Origin: Nostoc desertorum CM1-VF14
GTDB taxonomy: Bacteria; Cyanobacteriota; Cyanobacteriia; Cyanobacteriales; Nostocaceae
NCBI GenBank assembly: GCA_019359245.1
Contig: JAHHHR010000055.1
Location: 1 to 50,456, forward strand
DNA length: 50,456 nt
Reading direction: 5' to 3'
The position numbers and the translations under genes were made by a program. Positions 35,813 to 44,674 of this stretch are shown here, piece by piece. The notes beneath the pieces are model-generated. The model was not told the DNA's origin. It saw only the letters and a list, made by a program, of their open reading frames with translations, and did no database searches. The number at the start of each line of letters is the position of its first letter. Position 1 is the first letter of the stretch.

Positions 35813-37282
35813 TTGCATAAACACACTCATCGTAAATACTGGCTGCTAGTCTGTAGTTATATATTCTATAGTGCTTGGGATTGGCGCTTCCTTTTTTTGC
35901 TCTTGCTATCGACAGTCATTGATTACTTTGTCGGTTTAATGCTGTCTAGACCACAGGTTAGTGATTTGCAAAGCGCTGTATCAGAACCAGCAATCTCAAC
36001 AAGCGATATAGTTGAGAAGAGAAAAACTGTAAGTTTTTGGAATTGGGATGCCTTACTGAATAAGCCACAGAATCAGCAGCAGCGCCAAGCATGGTTGATA
36101 CTTAGTTTAGTAGCGAATTTAGGAATCTTAGGATTTTTTAAGTACTATAACTTCTTCACTGATTCTGCTGCCAACTTATTAACTTTTTTGGGTTTACCTA
36201 TAAGTCTTAAAACCCTTAACATTATTCTGCCAGCAGGCATTAGTTTTTACACGTTTCAAACTCTGAGTTATTCCCTTGATGCGTATCTAGGTAAACTCAA
36301 ACCTGTGAGAAATTTTTGGGATTTTTCTCTATTTGTAACTTTTTTCCCTCAACTGGTTGCAGGCCCTATTGTCCGTGCATCTACCTTTTTACCCCAACTA
36401 CTAACCCCAAAAAACTTAAGCGAGGTTGATTTTCGGGGATGTTTAATGCTTTTTTTCGTAGGGTATTTTAAGAAAGCCTGCATTTCGGATAATCTTTCAC
36501 CTTTAGTAGAACAGTATTTCACGAATCCACAAAATTATACTTTCTTGAGTTGTTGGATTGCTGTTATTTCTTTCGTCATCCAGATATACTGCGACTTTTC
36601 TGGTTATTCTGATATGGCGATCGCTTCAGCAGGGTTACTTGGATACAAACTACCTCTGAACTTTAATTTTCCCTACCTTTCCGGTAATATCACTGATTTG
36701 TGGCAACGTTGGCATATTACCCTCTACAGTTGGTTGCGAGATTATGTTTATATTCCTTTAATGAGAAAGCGACCAAAAGCTGAACGCACAGAACTGTTTG
36801 GCTATAGAAATCTTCTCACTTTGATGCTTTTATCAGGACTCTGGCATGGGGCTGCTTGGCATTTCGTAGTTTGGGGTGGATTAAATGGAATCGCTTTAAT
36901 TGTTCACAAGCAATGGTTATCTCGGATCGCTCCCTATAAGGGATTGCTACCACTGAGAAAGATGCTAGGTATTCCCCTAACAATGTATTGGTTTTGTGCC
37001 TCTGCCATCTTCTTTCGGAGTAACGATCTGAGCAGTGCTATACAAGTAGAAAAATCTTTTTTATTCTTTAATTCTCTTGGATCTGAAAACCTAAATCTCC
37101 AAATTGTATGGATTTTTGTACCCTTAATTTTGCTCCATTGGGCGGCTTATAAAGGTTGGTTTGCCGAATGGTGGCGTAAAATTCCTAATTGGAGTTTTGT
37201 TGTTTGCTTTGGGATGTTGGTTTCAGTAATATTTCGGCTGACAGCAATTAATCCTCAACCCTTTGTCTACTTTCAGTTTTAG
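35813..37282 (+). CDS. MBOAT-family O-acyltransferase (AlgI-like), N-terminally short
   Basis: 489 codons. A polytopic membrane enzyme that moves an acyl, often acetyl, group onto an exported polymer or small molecule. Family features: DFSGYSDMAIASAGLLGYKL, NFPYLSGNITDLWQRWHITL with the conserved Asp-WxRWH, LRDYVYIPL, and LMLLSGLWHGAAWHFVVWG with the catalytic His. The only in-frame start near the beginning is a TTG just after an in-frame TAG, and the protein begins at HRKYWLLVCSYIFYSAWDWR, where relatives already have about 30 residues and one membrane helix. So the start is either non-standard or the gene lost its beginning. No SGNH partner (AlgJ/AlgX) is nearby. Followed after 55 bases by the sulfotransferase-like gene. 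Confidence 0.82.
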   Translation: MHKHTHRKYWLLVCSYIFYSAWDWRFLFLLLLSTVIDYFVGLMLSRPQVSDLQSAVSEPAISTSDIVEKRKTVSFWNWDALLNKPQNQQQRQAWLILSLVANLGILGFFKYYNFFTDSAANLLTFLGLPISLKTLNIILPAGISFYTFQTLSYSLDAYLGKLKPVRNFWDFSLFVTFFPQLVAGPIVRASTFLPQLLTPKNLSEVDFRGCLMLFFVGYFKKACISDNLSPLVEQYFTNPQNYTFLSCWIAVISFVIQIYCDFSGYSDMAIASAGLLGYKLPLNFNFPYLSGNITDLWQRWHITLYSWLRDYVYIPLMRKRPKAERTELFGYRNLLTLMLLSGLWHGAAWHFVVWGGLNGIALIVHKQWLSRIAPYKGLLPLRKMLGIPLTMYWFCASAIFFRSNDLSSAIQVEKSFLFFNSLGSENLNLQIVWIFVPLILLHWAAYKGWFAEWWRKIPNWSFVVCFGMLVSVIFRLTAINPQPFVYFQF

Positions 37283-37337
37283 CGTGCGATCGCTTCTTGC
37301 CAAAAAGTACCTTATACACCTAATTTATCAGAGAGAT

Positions 37338-38315
37338 ATGACAACAATTTACTTACATATTGGTATGCCAAAGACCGGAACAACTTACCTACAAAAATCA
37401 TTATTCAATAACCGAGATAAGCTTTTAGAAAATGGCTATCTATATCCTATGTCTGGTATACGTCATAATGCAAAACAAATCGAAGATCGCTACTGTCACA
37501 ATCTGTTAGCCCAATTTTTTATTGATTTTAAAGAAAAATCCGATCTACTTTCGCAATTTCCGAATTGGGAAGAGCTTAAAATAGAAATAGACTCTATTAA
37601 TCCTAAAAACGTTATAATTTCGGCAGAAGCTTTTACTTCTTTTGATATATTTTTTAAACATGAAACGATTGCAAAAATAAAAGATTTTTTAAAAGTTTAT
37701 AAAATTAAGATAATCGTTTATTTAAGAAAGCAAGATGATTTTTTAGAATCCTGCTACCGTTATATGGTTAAGTTAGGAGCATGTAGAGTAAGCATCAAAG
37801 AATTTTTTAATGAATTTCAATACATTTTTAACTATTATCAAATGCTAGAAAATTGGGCAGATATCTTTGGATATCAAAATATTATTGTTAGATGTTTTGA
37901 CAAAAAAAGCATGGGAAAGAATATTTTTGACGATTTCTTAGAAACCATTAACTTATTAGATAATAGAACTTATTTTGAAATTGATTACCGTGAAAAGATA
38001 AATGTGTCTCCTTCAGTCAAAATGATAAAACTAATTTTACTTCTAAATAATTTTAATGAAAAAGTTATAGCAAAATATATAACTAAATTTGAGGATGATT
38101 ATTGGTTAAAGTACAAAGATTTTTTAAATTTTTTGTCTAACAACAAAATTATATGTAAATTAATCTCGAATTTACCCAACTCTTTAATTGATGATGTACT
38201 TCTATCAACTGAAGAAAAACAAAAGTTTATGAGACAATTTGAAGAATTGAATAATCAGGTGGCTAGAAAGTATTTAGGTCAAAAGGATGGAAAATTATTT
38301 GGCGATATTATCTAA
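37338..38315 (+). CDS. Sulfotransferase-family protein
   Basis: 325 residues from the ATG at 37338, preceded by GAGAG; an in-frame TTG at 37263 overlaps the previous gene and is unlikely. The N terminus TIYLHIGMPKTGTTYLQKSL contains the 5'-phosphosulfate-binding loop (PKTGTTYLQ) of PAPS-dependent sulfotransferases. Further on, KIKIIVYLRKQDDFLESCYR is the 3'-phosphate-binding strand with the conserved Arg and Ser region (YLRxxxxxxxS). It would move sulfate from PAPS to a hydroxyl or amine; acceptor unknown. The gene is markedly AT-rich and lysine/asparagine-rich compared with its neighbours, a sign of separate origin. It lies between MBOAT and NRPS genes with short gaps. Confidence 0.78.
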   Translation: MTTIYLHIGMPKTGTTYLQKSLFNNRDKLLENGYLYPMSGIRHNAKQIEDRYCHNLLAQFFIDFKEKSDLLSQFPNWEELKIEIDSINPKNVIISAEAFTSFDIFFKHETIAKIKDFLKVYKIKIIVYLRKQDDFLESCYRYMVKLGACRVSIKEFFNEFQYIFNYYQMLENWADIFGYQNIIVRCFDKKSMGKNIFDDFLETINLLDNRTYFEIDYREKINVSPSVKMIKLILLLNNFNEKVIAKYITKFEDDYWLKYKDFLNFLSNNKIICKLISNLPNSLIDDVLLSTEEKQKFMRQFEELNNQVARKYLGQKDGKLFGDII

Positions 38316-38374
38316 TTATTATTTTTAAACTCCTATTGCTTCTGTAAATTTCTGGCTCAAAATAAACTATCTGT

Positions 38375-41300
38375 ATGAGCAAGCTGCAAATAATTAAAAA
38401 TAAAAACATTGAATTTATTTACCCTCTTTCTCCTATGCAGCAGGGTATGCTCTTCCATACTTTGTATGAGCCAGAATCAGGAGTATATGTTGAGCAGTTC
38501 TGTCTAACGCTCTCTGGAAATCTAGATATTACGATGCTTCAGCAAGCCTGTGTGCGAGTAATGAAGCGTCACCCTATTCTGCGTACCCTTGTTGTGTGGG
38601 AAAAGCAGGAAAAGCCTCTCCAGGTAGTATGTAAGCAAGTAGAGTTGCCTTGGCAGAACTATGATTGGCGTTCCTTATCTACAAAAGAACAACAAGAGCG
38701 GCTAGAAGCTTTCTTACAAGCAGATCGAGTCCAAGCCTTTGTTCTTGACGAGGCTCCACTGATGCGCTTCACCTTAATTCGAGTCGCTGATGATACTTAC
38801 GAATTTGTCTGGAGCTTTCATCACCTGCTAATTGATGGCTGGAGTTGGCCAATTCTTTGCAAAGAAGTCTTTGCATTTTACAATGCCTTACTTAAAGGCA
38901 AATATTTGTATTTAAATACTCCCCGTCCTTACCGAGATTACATCAATTGGTTACAGCAACAAGATTTAAGAGCAGCAGAAACTTTTTGGCAGCAACAACT
39001 TCATGGGTTTACTAGTCCTACCCGTTTACTACTAAATCGGGGTGAGGTGCAGAATTTCCAACAACCAAAAACTTACCACGAGCAGCACTACTGTTTATCG
39101 GCAACTATAACTGCTGCTTTACAGTCCCAGGCACAGCAGTATCATCTGACACTTTCAACTTTCGTCCAAGCTGCTTGGGCGCTTTTACTCAGTCGCTACA
39201 TCGATGAGTCTGAGGTAGTATTTGGCGCAACTGTGTCTGGTCGTCCTCCCACTTTATCAGGGGTGGAATCTATGGTAGGGCTATTCATTAATACCCTACC
39301 AGTAAGGGTGAAAGTGCCAACAGCAACTCCTTTATGGCAATGGCTTTGGGAATTGCAGACTCAACAGGTGGAGCGATCGCAGTATTCTTGGTGTCCGTTA
39401 GTAAAAATTCAGGCTATTAGTGAAATTCCCCAAGAATTACCCCTGTTTGAAAGCATTGTAGTGTTTGAGAACTACCCACAAGATACGTCTTTATCAAATC
39501 CAGATAGCAGCATCCAGATTACTAAACGGCGAGTCATTGAACAAACCAATTATCCGCTCACAGTCATCGCTGTACCAGGACAAGAGTTATCCCTACGTAT
39601 TCTTTATGATGGTAGCCGCTTTGATGCTGAAACGATTAACCGGATGATCGGGCATCTTGTGACTTTGTTAGAGGGTATGCTCGCGAACGTCGAGCAGACA
39701 GTAGCAGAGATATCCATGCTAACGGCTACTGAGCAACGCCAAATCTTAGTATGGAATGATACTCAAACAGATTATCCTCACAAATGTATCGCTCAGTTGT
39801 TTGAAGAACAGGTGGAACGGACACCGGATGCAGTGGCAGTATCGTTCCAATCCCAACAACTGACTTACCAGCAGTTAAATTGTCAGGCTAACAAGTTAGC
39901 GCACTATCTCCAAAAACTTGGGGTGAAACCAGAAGTGCGGGTAGGGATTTGCGTTGAGCGTTCTTTATCGATGGTAGTAGGACTTTTGGCAATCCTCAAA
40001 GCTGGTGGTGCTTACGTACCTTTAGATCCGCGATCGCCCCAAGAACGCTTAACTTATATGTTGAGTGACTCTCAAGCGTCGGTGTTGCTGACAGATTCAT
40101 CAATTACTTTATCTGGGCAACCATTAACAGTAGTTTGCTTAGATACATCGTATTTCTGCCAAAACAGTCAGGGAAATCCTGTTAGTGGAGTGATACCAGA
40201 GAACTTGGCTTATGTCATGTATACTTCTGGCTCAACCGGCAAACCCAAAGGTGTAGCCATGAGTCACCGTTCTCTGGTGAACCTTTTATATTGGCAAATG
40301 GACGAAAGTGCGTTAAGTTGTGCCAAAACTTTGCAATTTGCTTCTATCAGTTTCGATGTCTCTTTTCAAGAAATCTTCTCTACCTGGTGTAACGGCGGAA
40401 CCTTAGTTTTAGTCACCGAGGAAGTACAGAAGGATGGGTTCGCATTATTACAGCTAATTGCTCAAGAAAAGGTGGAAAGACTATTTTTGCCCTTTGTCGC
40501 CCTTCAGCAATTAGCCCATGCTGCCTCTATTACTCAATCCTATCCTGCATCTTTGCGTCAGATTATGACGGCAGGAGAACAGTTGCATATTACCCCTGTT
40601 TTAGTCAACTTTTTTAAGGAGCTTTCTGGTTGTACGCTACAAAATCAGTATGGGCCAACGGAGAGCCATGTAGTAACAAGTTTTACCTTAAAAGATGTGG
40701 CAAGCAGTTGGTCGCCACTTCCGCCTATTGGTCGGGCGATCGCAAATACGCAAATCTATATCCTTGACCGCCATCTGCAACCATTACCAATTGGAGTTCC
40801 CGGAGAACTGTATATTGGCGGTGTTGCGATCGCTAGAAGTTACATTAATTCACCAGAATTGACTGTTGAGAAATTCATTGCGAAAAATAGGAATCGTTTG
40901 TATAAGACAGGTGATCGCGCTCAATATTTAGCTGATGGCAACATCGAATTTCTCGGTCGAATTGACAATCAAGTGAAGGTGCGGGGTTTTCGCATTGAAC
41001 TGGGAGAAATTGAAACCGTACTCGTCGCACACCCGCAGGTAAAAGAAGCAGTAGTTATCGCAAGAGTTGATCAACCAGGGAACAAGCGCCTAGTCGCTTA
41101 CATTGTCCCCAAACAGCACCTAGACACCAGCGAACTGCTTTGTTATCTCAAACAAAAGCTACCCGAATATATGCTACCTTCTGCTTTTGTAAAGTTGCTG
41201 GATGTACCTCTAACCCCCAGTGGTAAAATAGAACGCCGTGCTTTACCAGCACCTTTGAGTCGGGAAACACGTAACATCTCTACAGACTTGATTCCACCCC

Positions 41301-42973
41301 GTACTGCAACTGAAGAAGTTTTGACAGCAATCTGGAGTGATGTTTTAGGACTAGAAAAAGTTGGTATCCACGACAACTTCTTTGCATTAGGAGGGCATTC
41401 CCTATCAGCAATGCAAGTCATTGCTCGGTTGCGAGAAACCTTCAAAGTAGAGTTGCCTATAAGCTGTCTGTTTGATTACCCGACGGTAGTCGAGCTAGAT
41501 CGGCAAATTTTAGAATACCGCCAAAACGATTTGGTACTCATAACTCCATCTCTCAAACCAGTACCTCGAAACACAAAAGAGTTGCCAATCTCTTTGACTC
41601 AGCTTGAGTTTTGGATATTAGCTCAATTGCATCCGGGCATTCCCATCTATAATATTCCACTGGCTTATCGCTTAACAGGTTTACTCAACGTCACTGCTCT
41701 AGTGCAAAGCCTCGTGGAAATTGTCCGTCGTCACGAAGCTTTGCGAACTACTTTTGCGATCGCTTCTAGCGGGGCGTTCGCGGAGCGTCTCGGAGAGAAG
41801 CCCATCGCAGATAAGCAAGTGGTTCAGAAAATTGCTCAACAGCCCATATTGCAATTTTCAGCAGTAGATTTGCGAAAACTTTCTGAATCTAAAACTGAGC
41901 GAAAGGCTCTGGCTCAAAGATTTGTGAGTGAGGAAAAAAACCAGCCTTTCAATCTAGAACAAGAGCCTTTATTACGTATCAAGCTACTACGGCTCTCTGA
42001 TGCCGAGCATTTACTAATAATAACCATCCATCATCTAGTTTGTGATGGTTGGTCTGTGGATGTGTTTTTACAGGAGCTAACAAAATTATACGAAGCATTT
42101 TGTCATGGTCAGCCTTCACCGCTTCCCGATTTACCCATCCAATATGCTGACTTTGCCGATTGGCAACAGCAGTGGGTTGCTCGTCCTGCTTTCGAGTCTT
42201 ACCTTAACTACTGGAAGCAGCAACTAGGCAGTAGCACACTTTTACTACAGTTACCTAGCGATCGTCCGCGCTTACCAGTACGAACTTTTGAGGGTGCAAG
42301 TCAAACTTTCATCATCCCTAAGAGCCTAACAAATGCTCTTAAACATCTCAGCCAACAGCACAATGTAACTCTATTTGTGACTCTGTTAACAGCCTTTAAA
42401 ATAGTGCTATTTTATTACACCGGACAGTCAGATATTATTGTGGGCACTCCCTTTGCCAATCGTCAGCAATTGGAAACAAAAGGACTTATTGGATGCTTCA
42501 TTAACACATTACCAATACGTACATACTTGGGGGGCGATCCAAGCCTGAGAGAGTTGCTGTATCAGGTGCGTGGCTCTTTTTTAGCAGCCTCCGATCGACA
42601 ACAAATTCCATTCGTGAAGTTAGTAGAAGCATTACAGCCAAAACGAGAACCAAACCATTCTTTACTCTATCAAGTAATGTTTAATTTCTTACCTCCATCA
42701 GATTTAAAACTGACAAACTTAACTGTTCGTCCCTGGCCAGTTGAAAGTAAAACAGCGGAGTTTGATTGGGATATTTATCTTCAACAAACAACATTAGGAA
42801 GTATTGAAGGGAAATGGTGCTACAAAATCAATTTGTTTGATGCTACTACTATTAGCCGTGCAGTAACTCAGTTTCTAGTATTGCTTGAGCTTCTAATTAC
42901 TAATCCCGAATGCCGCCTGACTGATCTTTCCTTACTATTTCATCGGCATAATTCTCAATGCCGTGCAATGTAG
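38375..42973 (+). CDS. Nonribosomal peptide synthetase, C-A-PCP-C
   Basis: 1532 residues. Condensation domain 1 at about 14-450 with active site HHLLIDG (149-155). Adenylation domain at about 470-960 with YTSGSTGKPKG, NQYGPTE, YKTGD and the GRIDNQVKVRGFRIELGEIE stretch. Carrier domain with phosphopantetheine Ser1009 (GGHSLSAMQ). Condensation domain 2 at about 1075-1510 with HHLVCDG (1219-1225). The adenylation pocket read by eye is DVQFMAQVVK, closest to proline-type codes I remember. No thioesterase, reductase or epimerase. The chain must come from or go to another enzyme, or domain 2 may release it by condensation. A Nostoc interspersed repeat (41756-41810) is inserted in frame near the start of domain 2. 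Operon-like spacing with the sulfotransferase and MFS genes. Confidence 0.93.
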   Translation: MSKLQIIKNKNIEFIYPLSPMQQGMLFHTLYEPESGVYVEQFCLTLSGNLDITMLQQACVRVMKRHPILRTLVVWEKQEKPLQVVCKQVELPWQNYDWRSLSTKEQQERLEAFLQADRVQAFVLDEAPLMRFTLIRVADDTYEFVWSFHHLLIDGWSWPILCKEVFAFYNALLKGKYLYLNTPRPYRDYINWLQQQDLRAAETFWQQQLHGFTSPTRLLLNRGEVQNFQQPKTYHEQHYCLSATITAALQSQAQQYHLTLSTFVQAAWALLLSRYIDESEVVFGATVSGRPPTLSGVESMVGLFINTLPVRVKVPTATPLWQWLWELQTQQVERSQYSWCPLVKIQAISEIPQELPLFESIVVFENYPQDTSLSNPDSSIQITKRRVIEQTNYPLTVIAVPGQELSLRILYDGSRFDAETINRMIGHLVTLLEGMLANVEQTVAEISMLTATEQRQILVWNDTQTDYPHKCIAQLFEEQVERTPDAVAVSFQSQQLTYQQLNCQANKLAHYLQKLGVKPEVRVGICVERSLSMVVGLLAILKAGGAYVPLDPRSPQERLTYMLSDSQASVLLTDSSITLSGQPLTVVCLDTSYFCQNSQGNPVSGVIPENLAYVMYTSGSTGKPKGVAMSHRSLVNLLYWQMDESALSCAKTLQFASISFDVSFQEIFSTWCNGGTLVLVTEEVQKDGFALLQLIAQEKVERLFLPFVALQQLAHAASITQSYPASLRQIMTAGEQLHITPVLVNFFKELSGCTLQNQYGPTESHVVTSFTLKDVASSWSPLPPIGRAIANTQIYILDRHLQPLPIGVPGELYIGGVAIARSYINSPELTVEKFIAKNRNRLYKTGDRAQYLADGNIEFLGRIDNQVKVRGFRIELGEIETVLVAHPQVKEAVVIARVDQPGNKRLVAYIVPKQHLDTSELLCYLKQKLPEYMLPSAFVKLLDVPLTPSGKIERRALPAPLSRETRNISTDLIPPRTATEEVLTAIWSDVLGLEKVGIHDNFFALGGHSLSAMQVIARLRETFKVELPISCLFDYPTVVELDRQILEYRQNDLVLITPSLKPVPRNTKELPISLTQLEFWILAQLHPGIPIYNIPLAYRLTGLLNVTALVQSLVEIVRRHEALRTTFAIASSGAFAERLGEKPIADKQVVQKIAQQPILQFSAVDLRKLSESKTERKALAQRFVSEEKNQPFNLEQEPLLRIKLLRLSDAEHLLIITIHHLVCDGWSVDVFLQELTKLYEAFCHGQPSPLPDLPIQYADFADWQQQWVARPAFESYLNYWKQQLGSSTLLLQLPSDRPRLPVRTFEGASQTFIIPKSLTNALKHLSQQHNVTLFVTLLTAFKIVLFYYTGQSDIIVGTPFANRQQLETKGLIGCFINTLPIRTYLGGDPSLRELLYQVRGSFLAASDRQQIPFVKLVEALQPKREPNHSLLYQVMFNFLPPSDLKLTNLTVRPWPVESKTAEFDWDIYLQQTTLGSIEGKWCYKINLFDATTISRAVTQFLVLLELLITNPECRLTDLSLLFHRHNSQCRAM
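41756..41810. repeat. Interspersed repeat inserted in frame in the NRPS
   Basis: HIP1 site then gcggggcgttcgcggagcgt, a typical Nostoc palindromic repeat, ending in agcccatcgcag. It encodes roughly AIASSGAFAERLGEKPIAD between RRHEALRTTF and the next strand of condensation domain 2, where relatives have only a short turn. The frame is kept. Confidence 0.75.
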
Positions 42974-43056
42974 GTACATATAACAGCAGGAGGCAGGGGG
43001 CAGGGGAAACGGAATAAGAATACGTGTAATTAATTCTGTCTAAGTACTTAACTTAT

Positions 43057-44448
43057 ATGTCAGATGTACAGATTATGGAAAAGACAAGACTGACTGTTTT
43101 ACAGGAAATGCGGCTATTTATCATTGTTTGGGTAGGACAGTTGATCGCCTTAATTGGTTCGAGTACCACTGCCTTTGCCTTAGATATCTGGGTTTACGAT
43201 CGCACCGGATCAGTTACCCAGTTTGCTTTAGTCTCTCTGTTCAATACTCTACCGCTAATCTTAATTTCCCCGATCGCTGGGCCTTTGGTAGATAAGTGGG
43301 ATCGCCGAAAGACAATGATTATTGCTGATGTCTTGGCATGTTTGGGAACGATCGTGATCGGCGTTTTATTTGTCATCGGTCGGTTAGAAGTTTGGCACAT
43401 TTACCTAGCCAATACCTTCACTGCTGTTTTCATGGCTTTTCACACGCCTGCTTATACAGCATCAACAGTCTTACTAGTGCCGAAACAGCACCTTAATCGT
43501 GCCAACGGGCTAATGAGTCTGATGTTTGGTATTTCTCTAATCATTGCACCAACTCTCGGAGGTGTTTTACTAACCATTGTCCATTTGCAAGGGATTATTT
43601 TGTTTCACGTAACGGCTGTATTTATTGCTGTTGTCTCCCTGATGCTGGTTCGGTTCCCGGAAGTTAACACAAGTGCTGTTACAACTGCAAAAAGTTCATT
43701 CCTGAGTGAAGCAACTTACGGATTAACATATTTGACCACTCGACCAGGACTGCTGGGATTAGTGTTATTCTCAGCCTCCAGCTTTTATATTGTGGGAGGT
43801 ATTAATGTCATCACTATTCCGCTAGTGTTAAATTTCGTTTCAGTCAGCTTTTTAGGAACTATTCTTTCGCTATTTGGCATTGCGATTCTGGCAGGTGGCT
43901 TGCTCGTTAGCATCTGGGGAGGACTAGAACGCAACATATATGCCATATACGGGTGTATGCTTTTGAGTGGCGTATTTATTTTCGTTGCCGGTCTGCAAGC
44001 CTCCCTTGTCATCTTCACTGTTGGTATCTTCTTATTTTTCCTAACACAACCGATCGTTTCCAGTTCCACACAAGCTGTTATGCAAAATAAAGTAGAACCT
44101 AGTGTGCAAGGTAGAGTTTTTGCGATCAAAGGAGCGATTGAAGCAGCTGCTTTCCCTTTAGGCTACATCACGATTGGGCCTTTAGCCGAGAAGGTTTTTG
44201 AACCCTTAATGGCTACTAACGGTTTTTTGGCAGGAAGCATTGGACAAATTATCGGTGTTGGGTCAGGTCGTGGGATGGGACTTCTACTAATGATTATAGG
44301 AGTCTTGACCATTTTAGAAACCTCTATTGCCTACTTGTACCCTCGCTTACGATTTGTCGAAGATGAACTGCCTAATGTTAGTAATGCAGTTGCAATGAAT
44401 ACTGATACAGTTTCTAGTAAGAATGACGCAGTTTCTTTGATATCCTAA
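43057..44448 (+). CDS. MFS exporter
   Basis: 463 residues, about twelve membrane segments, of the major facilitator type often found with nonribosomal peptide and siderophore genes (EntS-like). The cytoplasmic loop motif between helices 2 and 3 is GPLVDKWDRRKTM. The N terminus starts with a short polar stretch then FIIVWVGQLIALIGSSTTAF. It lies 83 bases after the NRPS stop, with a short G-rich repeat in the gap, and is most likely the export route for the product or an intermediate. Specificity cannot be read from sequence. A second start (MEKTRL) seven codons in is possible. Confidence 0.85.
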   Translation: MSDVQIMEKTRLTVLQEMRLFIIVWVGQLIALIGSSTTAFALDIWVYDRTGSVTQFALVSLFNTLPLILISPIAGPLVDKWDRRKTMIIADVLACLGTIVIGVLFVIGRLEVWHIYLANTFTAVFMAFHTPAYTASTVLLVPKQHLNRANGLMSLMFGISLIIAPTLGGVLLTIVHLQGIILFHVTAVFIAVVSLMLVRFPEVNTSAVTTAKSSFLSEATYGLTYLTTRPGLLGLVLFSASSFYIVGGINVITIPLVLNFVSVSFLGTILSLFGIAILAGGLLVSIWGGLERNIYAIYGCMLLSGVFIFVAGLQASLVIFTVGIFLFFLTQPIVSSSTQAVMQNKVEPSVQGRVFAIKGAIEAAAFPLGYITIGPLAEKVFEPLMATNGFLAGSIGQIIGVGSGRGMGLLLMIIGVLTILETSIAYLYPRLRFVEDELPNVSNAVAMNTDTVSSKNDAVSLIS

Positions 44449-44674
44449 ATTTGGTGTTGCATAGCCGTGGTTGATTAAAAGCCCTACTAATTTGCAATTA
44501 TTATATTTTCTAGATTTTCGATTTTTGAAAATAGGTAATTGCTAACTTAGTCTATAAGTCGGAAAATTTTTGTATCTTGATTTAATATTTCTGCTCTAGA
44601 TTAAATCCTGTGCTTTTTCATTGGTTAGTATTTTTGAATTTCCATCAAAAAAGATGTTCAGCTTATTTTAGAAT

